A stretch of DNA of 64,000 bases from Bosea sp. RAC05 (GTDB lineage: Bacteria; Pseudomonadota; Alphaproteobacteria; Rhizobiales; Beijerinckiaceae). Position numbers and translations under genes: made by a program. The DNA is taken from NCBI RefSeq assembly GCF_001713455.1, contig NZ_CP016464.1, positions 371,501 to 435,500 of the forward strand, written 5' to 3'. The notes below the pieces were generated by a model. It searched no databases. It was given only the letters and a program-made list of their open reading frames with translations, and was not told where the DNA came from. This document shows, one piece after another, positions 26,696 to 36,393 of this stretch (the stretch's first letter is position 1; every line of letters starts with the position of its first letter).

Positions 26696-27946
26696 TCAAT
26701 GCAGGTTGGGCTGGGCGCCGGCGCCCTTTTCGTCGATCACGTGCCCGGTCGCGAAGCGGTCGAGCCGATAGGCGGTCGCGACCGCGTGGGGCGTGTCGCG
26801 GGCAATCAGATGCGCGAAGCAGAAGCCTGAGGCCGGCGTCGCCTTGAAGCCGCCATAGCACCAGCCGGCGTTCAGATAGAGCCCCTCGACGGGCGTGTGG
26901 TCGATGATCGGGGAGCCGTCCATCGACATGTCCATGACGCCGCCCCAGTGCCGCAGCATCCGCACCCGCCCGAGGCCCGGCCACAGCGCCATGGCCGATT
27001 CCATCACGTCCTCGATCACCGGCAGGTTGCCGCGCTGGGCGTAGGAGTTGTAGCCGTCGATATCGCCGCCGAAGACGAGCCCGCCCTTGTCGGACTGGCT
27101 GATGTAAAAGTGGCCCGCGCCATAGGTGACGACGGTGTCGATCACCGGCTTGAGGCCTTCCGAGACGAAGGCCTGCAGGACATGGCTTTCGATCGGCAGG
27201 CGCATCCCGGCCATGGCGGCCAGCCGCGATGAGTTGCCCGCGACGGCGAGCGCGACCTTCCCGGCGCGGATCGGGCCGCGTGTGGTCTCGACGCCCATGA
27301 CACGGCCGTTTTCGATCGAGAGCCCCGTGACTTCGCAATTCTGGATGATGTCGACGCCGCGCCGGTCGGCGGCGCGCGCATAGCCCCAGGCGACGGCATC
27401 GTGGCGCACCGAGCCGCCGCGCTTCTGCAGGAGCCCGCCCTGGATTGGGAAGCGGCCATCGCCATAGTTGAGGAATGGAACCATGGCCCGGACCTGCTCG
27501 CGGTCGAGCAGTTCGGCATCGACGCCGGCCAGCCGCATCGCATTGCCGCGACGGGCGAAGGCGTCGCGCTGGGCATCGGAATGGTAGAGGTTCAGCACGC
27601 CGCGCTGGCTGACCATCGCGTTGTAATTGATGTCCTGCTCCAGCCCCTCCCAGAGCTTCAGGGACAATTCGTAGAAGGGTGTGTTGCCGGACAGCAGATA
27701 GTTCGAGCGGATGATCGTCGTGTTACGGCCGACATTGCCGGAGCCGATATAGCCCTTCTCGATCACCGCGACATTCGTGATGCCGTGCTGGCTGGCCAGG
27801 TAATACGCCGTCGCCAGCCCGTGACCGCCGCCGCCGATGACCAGGACGTCATAGGCGGGCTTGGGCGCGGCGTCGCGCCAGGCGGGCGTCCAGCCGCGAT
27901 GGCCCTTCAGCGTCTGTGCGGCCAGGGAGAAGATGGAATAGCGCAT
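26696..27946 (-). CDS. soxB: Sarcosine oxidase, beta subunit
   Basis: Flavin subunit (416 residues) where the amine is oxidised. The FAD-binding turn is DVLVIGGGGHGLATAYYLA (about 33-51), followed by EKGYIGSGNVGRNTTIIRSN. RHDAVAWGYAR (about 181-191) contains a histidine that I take as the covalent FMN site of this family, without an alignment. The C-terminal GSPIIDHTP and NAGWCYGGFKATPASG are typical. ATG at 27946; the open frame further upstream is in the divergent promoter region. First gene of the operon. Confidence 0.93.
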   Translation of the reverse strand: MRYSIFSLAAQTLKGHRGWTPAWRDAAPKPAYDVLVIGGGGHGLATAYYLASQHGITNVAVIEKGYIGSGNVGRNTTIIRSNYLLSGNTPFYELSLKLWEGLEQDINYNAMVSQRGVLNLYHSDAQRDAFARRGNAMRLAGVDAELLDREQVRAMVPFLNYGDGRFPIQGGLLQKRGGSVRHDAVAWGYARAADRRGVDIIQNCEVTGLSIENGRVMGVETTRGPIRAGKVALAVAGNSSRLAAMAGMRLPIESHVLQAFVSEGLKPVIDTVVTYGAGHFYISQSDKGGLVFGGDIDGYNSYAQRGNLPVIEDVMESAMALWPGLGRVRMLRHWGGVMDMSMDGSPIIDHTPVEGLYLNAGWCYGGFKATPASGFCFAHLIARDTPHAVATAYRLDRFATGHVIDEKGAGAQPNLH

Positions 27947-28055
27947 CGGCGTTCCGTTTGCGTCCACGTCGTCGAGGGGAGCATCGCACGAGAGCGAGGT
28001 CGGTATGCGTGGTGACCCTTGTGTCGCGGAGATTGCCGGACATAGGTTCTTCAAC

Positions 28056-29054
28056 ATGACCGACAGCGACACCCGATTGACCGTGAACGACAGGGAGCGG
28101 CCGACCCATGTCGGCTTCCTGTTGATTCCGGATTTCGCGCTGCTGGCCTATGCTTCGGCGATCGAACCGTTGCGTGCCGCCAACCGGCTCTCGGGTCGTG
28201 ACCTTTATCGGTGGAGCCACGTCTCGATCGACGGGCGCCCCGCGCCGGCTTCGAACGGCGTCAGCATTCAGGCCGATTATGGCCTTGAGGAGGGCCGCTT
28301 CGACTATGTCGTCGTCTGCGCTGGCGGCAATCCCGCGGCCTTCCAGCATGGACCGACCTTTTCCTGGCTGCGGCAACTGGCAAGGCGCGGTGTCCGGCTC
28401 GGTGGTGTCTCAGGCGGGCCTTACGTTCTGGCGCGTGCCAATGTGCTGTCTGGCTATCGCTTCACGATCCACTGGGAACATGCGCCGGCGTTTCTCGAGG
28501 ATTATCCCGAACTCGACCTGCGTCGCTCGCTCTATGAGATTGACCGGGACCGTCTGACCTGCAGCGGCGGCACGGCGCCGCTCGACATGATGCACGCCGT
28601 CATTGCCCGCGAACACGGGAGCGAGCTGGCCCTGGCGGTGAGCGAATGGTTCCTGCAGACCCATGTGCGCGAGGGTGCCGGCCCCCAGCGCATGCCGTTG
28701 CGCGAGCGCCTCGGCATCAGCCACGGACCGCTCCTGCGCGTCGTCGGCCGCATGGAGCAGAGCCTGGAGAACCCGGTCGGCCGCGAGGAGCTGGCGCGCA
28801 CGGCCGGCGTCTCGCTGCGACAGCTCGAGCGACTCTTCCGGCTGCATCTCGGCCGCTCGCTCGGCGAGCACTATCTCGGCTTGCGGCTCGACCGGGCGCG
28901 CGACCTGCTGCGTCAGACGACACTCTCGGTGCTGGAGATCGCTTTGGCCTGCGGCTTCGCCAGTGCCAGCCATTTTTCGCGCGCCTATCGTCAGCGCTTC
29001 GGCCACGCGCCGCGCACCGAACGCACGCCATCGGCCGACCCGGTTTGGCGCTGA
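28056..29054 (+). CDS. GlxA-family transcriptional regulator (DJ-1/PfpI-like plus AraC domains)
   Basis: Cytoplasmic regulator of 332 residues. The N-terminal DJ-1/PfpI-like domain (about 15-190) includes VGFLLIPDFALLAYASAIEP and GVSGGPYVLARANVLSG. The C-terminal AraC domain (about 220-325) has REELARTAGVSLRQLERLF and LEIALACGFASASHFSRAYR. It is divergent from soxB and upstream of an amino acid ABC operon. In Pseudomonas, relatives (GbdR, SouR) sense glycine betaine/dimethylglycine or sarcosine and activate sox genes, so the same role is a reasonable inference. ATG at 28056 chosen; the frame is open 17 codons further upstream. Confidence 0.85.
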   Translation: MTDSDTRLTVNDRERPTHVGFLLIPDFALLAYASAIEPLRAANRLSGRDLYRWSHVSIDGRPAPASNGVSIQADYGLEEGRFDYVVVCAGGNPAAFQHGPTFSWLRQLARRGVRLGGVSGGPYVLARANVLSGYRFTIHWEHAPAFLEDYPELDLRRSLYEIDRDRLTCSGGTAPLDMMHAVIAREHGSELALAVSEWFLQTHVREGAGPQRMPLRERLGISHGPLLRVVGRMEQSLENPVGREELARTAGVSLRQLERLFRLHLGRSLGEHYLGLRLDRARDLLRQTTLSVLEIALACGFASASHFSRAYRQRFGHAPRTERTPSADPVWR

Positions 29055-29140
29055 ACGTCAAGAAACCGTCGCTGTGCGACAATTCGTCTCCGGCCTGCGC
29101 GCGAACCTTAAGGGATCAACGAAACGGGGAACAAACAGCC

Positions 29141-29962
29141 ATGAAACGCCTGCTTGCTATCGCACTGGCCTGTGCAGCCGGCCTCTCCGCTCTGCCCGCT
29201 TTCGCCCAGGACACCATCGCCAAGGTCAAGGAGAAGGGCGTCCTCACCGTCGGCGTGAAGAACGACTACAAGCCCTGGGGCTTTCTCGAGCCGTCCGGCA
29301 AGATCGTCGGGCTGGAGATCGACCTGGCGCAGGCCGTCGCCGACAAGCTCGGCGTGAAGCTCGAAATGCTGCCCGTCATTGCCGCCAACCGCATGGAATT
29401 CCTCAAGCAGGGCCGCATCGACATGGTGCTGGCGACGATGGGCGACACGGCGGAGCGCCGCAAGATCGTCGGCATGGTCGAGCCCAACTACTACGCGGGC
29501 GCGACCAATGTGATGGCACCCAAGAGCGCCGGTCTGAAGTCCTGGAACGATCTGAAGGGCCGCAAGGTCTGCGCCGTGCAGGGCGCCTATTACAATCGCC
29601 GCGTCACGCAGATGTATGCGCCCGAAATGGTCGTGTTCCCGTCGGTCCCCGACGCGCTGAACGCGCTCGCCGGCAACAACTGCGTCGCCTTCCTGTTCGA
29701 CGACACGCTGATCGTCTCGACGCTGTCGGGCGGGGACCCGAAATGGGCCAATTACGAAATGCCGCTGGTGTCCGAGGACCCGCAGCTCTGGGCCATCGGC
29801 ATCCGGCTGGAGGACATGGACGGCCCCTTCGGCAAGCTTCTCAAGGAGATGTCGACCGATTGGCACAAGAGCGGCAAGCTGCTCGAACTCGAGACCAAAT
29901 GGGGCATCAAGCAGAGCCCTTACCTGATCGAGACCAACAAGAAGCTGAAGTCAGCGTCGTAG
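29141..29962 (+). CDS. Polar amino acid ABC transporter, periplasmic binding protein
   Basis: Secreted solute-binding protein of 273 residues, family 3. Signal peptide at about 1-23 (cleavage after LPAFA). Visible: KEKGVLTVGVKNDYKPWGF, GLEIDLAQAVADKLGV, NRMEFLKQGRIDMVLATMGD and KGRKVCAVQGAYYNRR. It heads a four-gene transporter operon that lies between the sox regulator and an amine dehydrogenase, which suggests the ligand is the compound degraded by these enzymes. A palindromic element separates it from the permease genes. Confidence 0.9.
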   Translation: MKRLLAIALACAAGLSALPAFAQDTIAKVKEKGVLTVGVKNDYKPWGFLEPSGKIVGLEIDLAQAVADKLGVKLEMLPVIAANRMEFLKQGRIDMVLATMGDTAERRKIVGMVEPNYYAGATNVMAPKSAGLKSWNDLKGRKVCAVQGAYYNRRVTQMYAPEMVVFPSVPDALNALAGNNCVAFLFDDTLIVSTLSGGDPKWANYEMPLVSEDPQLWAIGIRLEDMDGPFGKLLKEMSTDWHKSGKLLELETKWGIKQSPYLIETNKKLKSAS

Positions 29963-29968
29963 TTTTCA

Positions 29969-30062
29969 CGTCATTCTCGGACGCAGCGCAGCGGTGATCC
30001 GAGAATCTGAGGACGAAAAGGCGCTGGTTTACGAGATGGTCGGGTCAATCCCGACCATGACG
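29969..30062. repeat. REP-like palindromic element in the ABC transporter operon
   Basis: Two hairpins bounded by CGTCAT and ATGACG. The first has arms ATTCTCGGA (29973-29981) and TCCGAGAAT (29998-30006); the second has arms ATGGTCGGG (30036-30044) and CCCGACCAT (30050-30058). As between aapJ and aapQ, it follows the binding-protein gene. Confidence 0.8.
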
Positions 30063-30085
30063 GCTCGTCTTCAGGATTCCTCACG

Positions 30086-30826
30086 ATGATCGCGGCCTAT
30101 TTCGAGCGCCTGAACGAGACGCAGGGACTGAACTTCTCGGTCTTCTACGATGCCCTCGACCGGGGACGGTTCCTGACGGGGCTGTGGACGACGAGCTATA
30201 TCTGCGTCGTCGCGATCGCCGCCTCGCTGGCGCTGGGTCTGCTCGGCGTCTGGCTGGCCGGCAGCAAGTCGCGCATCGCTCGGTTCGTGGTGCGGGGCTA
30301 TGTCCAGTTCTTCCGCAACACGCCGCCTCTGGTGCAGCTGTCCTTCTTCTATTTCGCTGTGGCGACGCTGTTGCCGACCGTCTCGGACGGCTTCGGCGGG
30401 CGCTCGCCGCTGGTGTCGGGCACCGGCTGGGCGATCATCGCCTTCTCGCTGTTTGCCGGGGCTTTCAATGTCGAGATCTTTCGCGCCGGCATCGAGGCCG
30501 TGCCGTCGACGACGGTCGAGGCCGCCGAGTCGCTCGGCTACACCCGTCTTCAGCTCTATGTCCACGTCGTGATGCCGCTGGCCTTTCGCATCTGCCTGCC
30601 AGCGCTCAACAACAACCTGATCAATCTGGTGAAGACGACGACGCTCGCCTACGCCATCGGCGTGCCGGAACTGCTCTATGCGGCCTCGCAGATCTGGTCC
30701 GAGAGCTTCAACGTCCGCGAGATGATGAACGTGCTCCTCGTCACCTATGTGCTGCTGGTGGCGATCCTCGTCTTCGTGATGGGGCGCTGGGAGAAGGCGA
30801 TGCGCATCCCGGGCTACTCGACATGA
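30086..30826 (+). CDS. Polar amino acid ABC transporter permease (first)
   Basis: Inner-membrane permease of 246 residues with about five helices, His/Glu/Gln-transporter type. The first-half signature is [18 protein letters not shown]. The EAA loop is [19 protein letters not shown] (about 146-164), followed by [19 protein letters not shown]. Its stop overlaps the start of the second permease (ATGA). Confidence 0.9.
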   Translation: MIAAYFERLNETQGLNFSVFYDALDRGRFLTGLWTTSYICVVAIAASLALGLLGVWLAGSKSRIARFVVRGYVQFFRNTPPLVQLSFFYFAVATLLPTVSDGFGGRSPLVSGTGWAIIAFSLFAGAFNVEIFRAGIEAVPSTTVEAAESLGYTRLQLYVHVVMPLAFRICLPALNNNLINLVKTTTLAYAIGVPELLYAASQIWSESFNVREMMNVLLVTYVLLVAILVFVMGRWEKAMRIPGYST

Positions 30827-31677
30827 GAGCGTCCTCGACCGATCTGCCGGTGCTGCTGCCTTATCGAGCCCCGCCCGACATCGCCCCGTCGGGGCTCGCC
30901 GCACCCATCCTCCTCGGCGGGGCGACCCTGGCCTGCTTCGCCATCCTGTTCGCGGCTTCGCTCGCTTTGGCGCAGGTGACGGCCCGCCCCATCGGCGAAA
31001 GCGCGACGACGGTGCTGTTGCGCTGGGCTCCGCTGATCTTCCAGGGCTTCCTGTTCAATATCCTGATCAGCTTTCTCTCGATGGCGTTGGGCACGGTGGT
31101 CGGTGTCCTCGTCGGCATCGCGCAGGTTTCGGTCGTCGCGCCTGTCCGCGGCACCGCCTGGGGCCTGACCCAGTTCTTCCGCAACGCGCCCTGGCTGGTG
31201 CTGCTGTTCTACGCGATGTTCCTGCTGCCCTTCGAGTTCAGGGTCCTGGGCGTCACCATCGCGTTCCCCGCCTGGGTCAAGGCCATCATCGGCCTGGCGC
31301 TCCCGGTCGCGGCCAATGTGTCGGAGATCGTGCGCGGCGGGATCCGCTCGATCCCGTCGGGCCAGTGGGAATCGGCGGAATCGCTGGCGTTCAACCGCCG
31401 CCAGACCATGTGGATGATCATCCTCCCGCAGGCCTTCAAGCGGATGATCCCGCCCTGGATGAACCTCTACGCCATCCTGACAATGGCCACGACGCTGATC
31501 TCGGTCGTCGGCATCCAGGACGGCCTCACGATCACGCGCGCTGCGCTCGTCGCCGAGAGCCGGCCGGAGCTGATGATCCCGATGTATCTCCTGCTGCTGC
31601 TGATGTTCTTCGCCTATTGCTATCCGATCGCGCGGGCGACGCTGTCCCTCGAGCGCCGCTTCAACGTGAAGGCCTAA
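30823..31677 (+). CDS. Polar amino acid ABC transporter permease (second)
   Basis: Inner-membrane permease of 284 residues, paired with the preceding one. Contains [21 protein letters not shown] and the EAA loop [19 protein letters not shown] (about 179-197), then [19 protein letters not shown]. Start at the ATG at 30823, overlapping the previous stop. The ATPase gene starts five bases after its stop codon. Confidence 0.9.
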   Translation: MRASSTDLPVLLPYRAPPDIAPSGLAAPILLGGATLACFAILFAASLALAQVTARPIGESATTVLLRWAPLIFQGFLFNILISFLSMALGTVVGVLVGIAQVSVVAPVRGTAWGLTQFFRNAPWLVLLFYAMFLLPFEFRVLGVTIAFPAWVKAIIGLALPVAANVSEIVRGGIRSIPSGQWESAESLAFNRRQTMWMIILPQAFKRMIPPWMNLYAILTMATTLISVVGIQDGLTITRAALVAESRPELMIPMYLLLLLMFFAYCYPIARATLSLERRFNVKA

Positions 31678-31682
31678 AGACC

Positions 31683-32435
31683 ATGGCAAGCCGGCATCAA
31701 CTGGGCGAGCCCGTCGTCGTCGTCACGGGCGTGGAGAAAGCGTTTGGTGCGCTGAAGGTGCTGAAGGACGTCGCCTTGACGGTGCGGCGCGGCGAGACGG
31801 TCTGCATCATCGGCCCTTCCGGTTCGGGCAAATCGACTCTTCTGCGTTGCATCAACGCGCTGGTGCCGATCAGCCGGGGCTCGATCACCGTCGCGGGCCG
31901 GGAGGTCCACGACCCGGCCCTCGACAAGCTCGCGCTGCGGCGCGACGTCGGCATCGTCTTCCAGCAATACAATCTCTTCCCGCACAAGACCGCGCTGCAG
32001 AACGTCATGATGGCGCCGGTGCACGTGCTGAAGCAGGACAAGGCCGAGGTCGAGGCGCGGGCGCGCATGCTTCTCGCCAAGGTCGGCCTGTCGGACAAGC
32101 TCGCGACCTATCCAGGCGAATTGTCCGGCGGACAGCAGCAGCGCGTCGCCATCGCCCGTTCGCTCGCGATGAACCCGAAGGTCATGCTCTTCGACGAGGT
32201 CACCGCCGCTCTCGATCCCGAGACGAAGAAGGAGGTGCTGGTGACCATTCAGGAGCTCGCCGCGGAAGGCATGACCTGCATCCTCGTCACCCATGAGATG
32301 GGCTTTGCCCGCGAGGTCGCCGACCATGTCTATTTCACCGATGGCGGAGTGATCGTCGAGCACGGCCCCCCCGGCGATCTCTTCGCCACCCCCCGGGAGG
32401 AGCGGACCCGGGCTTTTCTCGACAAGGTTCTCTGA
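31683..32435 (+). CDS. Polar amino acid ABC transporter ATPase
   Basis: Cytoplasmic ATPase of 250 residues driving the transporter. Walker A is GPSGSGKST (about 40-48), the Q-loop [11 protein letters not shown], the signature LSGGQQQR (about 146), Walker [15 protein letters not shown] (the common DEPTSALD reads DEVTAALD here), and the H-loop LVTHEMGF. It is the last gene of the transport operon, about 100 bases before the dehydrogenase pair. It is also the only amino acid ABC ATPase in the window, so it might serve aapJQM as well. Confidence 0.92.
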   Translation: MASRHQLGEPVVVVTGVEKAFGALKVLKDVALTVRRGETVCIIGPSGSGKSTLLRCINALVPISRGSITVAGREVHDPALDKLALRRDVGIVFQQYNLFPHKTALQNVMMAPVHVLKQDKAEVEARARMLLAKVGLSDKLATYPGELSGGQQQRVAIARSLAMNPKVMLFDEVTAALDPETKKEVLVTIQELAAEGMTCILVTHEMGFAREVADHVYFTDGGVIVEHGPPGDLFATPREERTRAFLDKVL

Positions 32436-32539
32436 CGAGCCGGTGCGTGTCGCAGATCGGCATGAGGCCGTCGCTGATCGGCAAATGACACGCGCCACGA
32501 CTGGGAACACTGCGTCACCCTGGAGCAGCGAAAGACGCC

Positions 32540-34162
32540 ATGGCAGCCCATGATCCGAAATCCGTCGCCGGCAAGGATCTTCCCGTTGCGGAGCGCACCC
32601 AGCTTCTGGTGATCGGGGCCGGGCCGGCGGGGCTTGCTGCGGCGATCGAAGCGGCCGAGCGTGGCCTGTCGGTCGTCCTCGTCGATGAAAATCCGGTATC
32701 CTTCACGACGATGGGCGACGAGGTGCCGCTGCATTTCGGCCAGGCCATGTCGGCACAGGCGCGCAATCGCAACGCCATGATGGAAGCCTTCATCGCCTCC
32801 GAACCGCTGATCGAAGCGGCGTTCGAGGCTGGCGTCGATCTCAGGCTCGGCACGGCCTGCTGGGGCCTCTACAGCAATGGTCCGAGCCTGGGCTGGTTGC
32901 CGGGGACGGTAGCGGGCCTGAACGACGATGAGCGCTGCTGGATGCTGGCAGCGCAACAGGTGATCGTCGCCACCGGCCGCCGCGACATGGGCCTCGCCTT
33001 TCCGGGATGGGAGAAGCCCGGCGTTTTCGGCGCCACGGCAGCCCTGGCGCTGGCCGGCCGCTATGGCGCTCTGGAGCCGCGCCGGATCGTCATGCTCGGC
33101 TCCTCGACCGAGGCGCTGGTGACGGCGCTTGCGCTGCGTGATGCGGGTGTCGTCGTCGCGGCGATCGTCGAGCAGGCGGACGAGATCATCGGCTCCCCGG
33201 AGCTCGCCGGGCGTTTGAAAGCCGGCGGCACGCAGCTGCTGACACGCCATGTCGTCCGCGAGGCCACGGGGCGCGATCATGTCGAGGCGGCGTTGGTCAG
33301 CACGGTCGATACCGAGGGTCGGGCGTTTGGACCCGAACGCGGCCTCGCCTGCGACGGCATCGTGCTCGCGGTGGGCGCCACGCCCGTCGTCGACCTTCTC
33401 GATGCACTCGGGTGCCGGATTGCCTTCCAGCCCGAGCGCGGCGGTTATGCTCCGCTCGTCGACGGGGATCAGCGCACGAGTCTGCACAACGTCTTCGCCG
33501 TCGGCGACGCCGCCGGCCTCTGGTCCGACAAGACGCGCGATCGCAGCATCGCCGAAGCTGAAGGTCGCTGCGCCGCCGCCGCCATCGCCCGGGATTGCGG
33601 TGTCGACGATGGCCGCGCTGTGGCCGCAGCGGCGCCCCCTGGAGCGCCGGAATGTGACATCTCCGCCTACCGGCTCGCCTGGGTGCGCGCCAGCGTCGTC
33701 GAGGCGCGCGCGGCGGTCCATGTCTGCCAATGCGAGGAGGTCACGGCGCGCGAGATCCTCGAAGTGCGTCCGCCCCGTTATCTCGGCTGGCAGGACGAGC
33801 GCCGCAACGACCGGTCGCTGTCTGCCCTGCTTGGCGACGGGCCGCCCAACCCCGATCAGGTCAAGCGGTTGACGCGGGCCGGCATGGGGCCCTGCCAGGG
33901 GCGCCGTTGCCGCGAGCAGGTCTCGGCTCTGCTGGCCCTGGGCGCGGCCGTGCCGCTCTCCTCGATCCCGCTGGCGAGTTACCGGGCCCCTGTTCGACCC
34001 CTGCCGCTCTCGGTCGCCGGCCAGATTCCCGAAGCGCCGGAGCAGGCCGAGCACTGGGACACCTGGTTCGGAATGCACTCGCAATGGCGCCCGTTCTGGG
34101 AGGTGCCGGCGCTCTATACGGTGGCGGGCAACGACGCCGCTGGTCCCGTCGCGAGCGAGTGA
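32540..34162 (+). CDS. FAD/NAD(P)-dependent oxidoreductase with BFD-like [2Fe-2S] domain (HcnB / opine oxidase A-like)
   Basis: Electron-transfer subunit of 540 residues for a two-component amine dehydrogenase. The FAD-binding turn is LLVIGAGPAGLAAAIEAA (about 22-39). An NAD-type second nucleotide fold begins IVMLGSSTEALVTALALR. HNVFAVGDAAGL marks the second FAD block. The C-terminal BFD-like region has the four cysteines in CQCEE (about 396) and CQGRRC (about 453). Such subunits pair with a DAO-type flavoprotein in hydrogen cyanide synthase, opine oxidase and D-hydroxyproline dehydrogenase; the partner is the next gene. The substrate is undetermined. Confidence 0.85.
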   Translation: MAAHDPKSVAGKDLPVAERTQLLVIGAGPAGLAAAIEAAERGLSVVLVDENPVSFTTMGDEVPLHFGQAMSAQARNRNAMMEAFIASEPLIEAAFEAGVDLRLGTACWGLYSNGPSLGWLPGTVAGLNDDERCWMLAAQQVIVATGRRDMGLAFPGWEKPGVFGATAALALAGRYGALEPRRIVMLGSSTEALVTALALRDAGVVVAAIVEQADEIIGSPELAGRLKAGGTQLLTRHVVREATGRDHVEAALVSTVDTEGRAFGPERGLACDGIVLAVGATPVVDLLDALGCRIAFQPERGGYAPLVDGDQRTSLHNVFAVGDAAGLWSDKTRDRSIAEAEGRCAAAAIARDCGVDDGRAVAAAAPPGAPECDISAYRLAWVRASVVEARAAVHVCQCEEVTAREILEVRPPRYLGWQDERRNDRSLSALLGDGPPNPDQVKRLTRAGMGPCQGRRCREQVSALLALGAAVPLSSIPLASYRAPVRPLPLSVAGQIPEAPEQAEHWDTWFGMHSQWRPFWEVPALYTVAGNDAAGPVASE

Positions 34163-34170
34163 GGCAGGCC

Positions 34171-35349
34171 GTGAAGCAAGTCATGGAACAACCCAGCGGA
34201 GCCTCGGTCGTCATCGTCGGCGGCGGCGTCACCGGGCTGTCGGCCGGTTGGTGGCTGGCGCGCGAGGGCGTCGATGTTCTTGTCATCGACAAAGGCATGA
34301 TCGGCTGGGAGGCGTCGGGCCGCAATGGCGGCGGTTGTTCCCATCACCATTCGCCTCTGTTTCTCGAGGAGCAGCGGCTCTGGCCACAGATGGACGAACT
34401 GCTCGGCTACCCGACCGAATTCAGCGGCGGCCGGATCCGGCTGGCAGCAACCGAGCTACAAATGGCGCTCTATGGCCGGGCATTGCGCAATGCCGAGCGC
34501 CAGGGCTTCCAGTCCGACGTGCTCGACGTCAAGCAGATCAAGGAGCTGGTGCCGCTGGCCGGCGACACCATGATCGGGGGCTATTTCTACCGTTTCGGCG
34601 GACACGCCAATCCGCACCGGACGCTCCAGGCCTATGCCTGGGCGCTGCAGGACCATGGCGGCCGCGTGATGCAGCATTGCGCCGTCTCGGGCTTTCGGAC
34701 GCAAGGAGGCCGCGTCACCGGCGTCGAGACGCAGCGTGGGTTTATCGCCTGCGACCATCTCGTGCTCGCCGCCGGGCCCCAGACGGGTGTTCTCTCAGGC
34801 TTGCTCGGGCAAGAGGTGCCGGTCGCCTCCGCACGCTGCGAGATGATCGTCACCGAGCCGCTTCCGCTGATGCCCTATGGCGGCGTCGACGGGAACGGGC
34901 TCTATGGCCGCCAGACGCTGCGCGGTAACCTCGCCTATGGCGGCGGGCCGCATGAGTGGCTCGAGATCGAGGGCAACGCTACGCCGGCCAAGCCGACGAG
35001 CCCCCTCATGGGCCCGATGGCAAGGCGGCTTGCGGAGCTGTTTCCGAAGGCGGCGCATGCGCGCGTCATTCGCTCCTGGGCCGGCGTCATCGAGAACACG
35101 CCCGACGGCCGCCCGGTGATCGACCGGCTCGATACGCAGGCAAACGTCGTCGTCGCGACGCTCTCCAGCGTCGGCTTCGGCCTCTCGCCGGCGAGCGGCC
35201 GAGCCATCCGCGACCTCGTCGTCGACGGCGCGTGCAGCTTCGCCGACATCTCGTCGTTCAGGCTGGCGCGCTTTGCCGAGCTTGAACCGGACTGGCGCGA
35301 GTTGCAGGGTTGGCAGGCGCTTGCGGTGCAAGAGGCAACCGCAGCCTAG
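34171..35349 (+). CDS. DAO-family FAD-dependent oxidoreductase (HcnC / opine oxidase B-like)
   Basis: Substrate-oxidising subunit, 392 residues. FAD-binding turn VVIVGGGVTGLSAGWWLA near the N-terminus, then DKGMIGWEASGRNGGGCSHH. The C-terminal FAD/substrate block is RSWAGVIENTPDGRPVIDRL with SSVGFGLSPASGRAI. GTG at 34171 has GAGG six bases upstream; GTG 34159 and ATG 34183 are alternatives. It starts eight bases after the partner gene, so the two subunits are co-translated. Likely reaction: oxidation of a secondary amine or N-substituted amino acid to imine with electrons passed to the Fe-S partner. Confidence 0.85.
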   Translation: MKQVMEQPSGASVVIVGGGVTGLSAGWWLAREGVDVLVIDKGMIGWEASGRNGGGCSHHHSPLFLEEQRLWPQMDELLGYPTEFSGGRIRLAATELQMALYGRALRNAERQGFQSDVLDVKQIKELVPLAGDTMIGGYFYRFGGHANPHRTLQAYAWALQDHGGRVMQHCAVSGFRTQGGRVTGVETQRGFIACDHLVLAAGPQTGVLSGLLGQEVPVASARCEMIVTEPLPLMPYGGVDGNGLYGRQTLRGNLAYGGGPHEWLEIEGNATPAKPTSPLMGPMARRLAELFPKAAHARVIRSWAGVIENTPDGRPVIDRLDTQANVVVATLSSVGFGLSPASGRAIRDLVVDGACSFADISSFRLARFAELEPDWRELQGWQALAVQEATAA

Positions 35350-35803
35350 GCGAGACATCATGGTCGGCCATGAGCCGGCCCTCGCCTTCAGGGATGCTCG
35401 GGTCTGCGCTGCGCCCGAGAACGACGCAAATCGCGACAGCGCGTTGGTGACGTCCGAGCGCGGCCGCGACGAGCAGGCGAGAGGTAACCCTGCGCCTCTT
35501 CGTCCGCCGCAATCCCGCCCTCGTGGCCTATCGCGACAGTCCAGAGATCAGGCTGACGCAGCAGGGGCCGTCTCCGACGATCACCCCCCAGTTCTTCGGA
35601 TAGAGCACAGGTCGTTGCGGCCATCCTGAGCAGGGCCGGGCCCTCTCCCTCCGAGACGGAGCGGTCCTTCAGAGTTTTCCGAAGAACGACAGCTTCGTGA
35701 AGCGAGGGGATCCCGGCTTCGTCGTTCGCATGTATGGACCTGTCCATTCGGCTCTTGCTTCAGCCGGAACGGTCTCGCGAACTCCGTCGGTCCGCGCGCA
35801 GGA
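35350..35803. other. Gene-poor spacer between convergent units
   Basis: About 450 bases between the convergent dehydrogenase and decarboxylase genes. I see no credible gene, terminator with a T-run, or RNA. Open frames here have no recognisable domain. It may hold decayed coding sequence. Confidence 0.5.
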
Positions 35804-36388
35804 CTATCCAGCGGCTCCGAGATGGCTGCGGAACCGATTCTTTATGAAGACGGCATCGCGCGGCGGAAGCGAGCGCGGCAGGTTCTCCGCGGTGATCTTG
35901 AGCACGAAGAGCCGTGGCCCCTCGGCTGGCACGCGCAGGTGTGGGCAAAGCGCGGCGACCTCATCCAGAGTCCGCAACTCGCGCGCTTCGGCGAACCCGC
36001 AGGCGGCGGCCACCTTGTCGAAGGAAATGCCTCGCCCGGTATGGCTCGCCTGCATGCCGGTTTCCCCGAAATGCTGGTTGTCGAGGATGATGATGTCGAG
36101 ATTCTTGGGGCCCGCCACAGCGATGGTCGCCAGCGCACCGAAGGCCATCAGCTGCTCGCCATCGCCGGTGATGACCATCACCTTCTTCTCGGGCTGGGCC
36201 TGCGCGAGGCCCAAGCCGACAAGGGCCGCCCCGCCCATCGCGCCCCAGAGATAATAGTTGTCGTCGCGGTCCCCGGCAGCGTGGACATCGTAACTCGGCG
36301 AGCCGAGGCCGGTGACGACCAGCGCGCCGTCGCGCGCATCCAGAAGAATCTTGACGGCATCGCGGCGGTCCATGGTCGAAGGGCTCAT
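35804..36388 (-). CDS. Thiamine-diphosphate decarboxylase, beta (pyrophosphate-binding) subunit, sulfopyruvate/phosphonopyruvate decarboxylase-like
   Basis: ThDP-binding half of a split 2-oxo acid decarboxylase, 194 residues. The ThDP motif is VITGDGEQLMAFGALATIA (GDG, about 74-92) ending in IIILDNQHFGETGMQ. The N-terminal GSPSYDV and YYLWGAMGGAALVGLGLAQA also match the ComE / phosphonopyruvate decarboxylase C-terminal half. The start could be ATG 36388, or GTG 36397/36400 overlapping the alpha stop. Its partner lies immediately upstream. The substrate could be sulfopyruvate, phosphonopyruvate or another 3-substituted pyruvate. Confidence 0.75.
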   Translation of the reverse strand: MSPSTMDRRDAVKILLDARDGALVVTGLGSPSYDVHAAGDRDDNYYLWGAMGGAALVGLGLAQAQPEKKVMVITGDGEQLMAFGALATIAVAGPKNLDIIILDNQHFGETGMQASHTGRGISFDKVAAACGFAEARELRTLDEVAALCPHLRVPAEGPRLFVLKITAENLPRSLPPRDAVFIKNRFRSHLGAAG

Positions 36389-36393
36389 GATGC

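Noticed and set aside
35388..35747. 119-codon minus-strand frame in the gap after the dehydrogenase genes
   Set aside because: No recognisable family and unusual composition; better treated as noncoding or decayed sequence.
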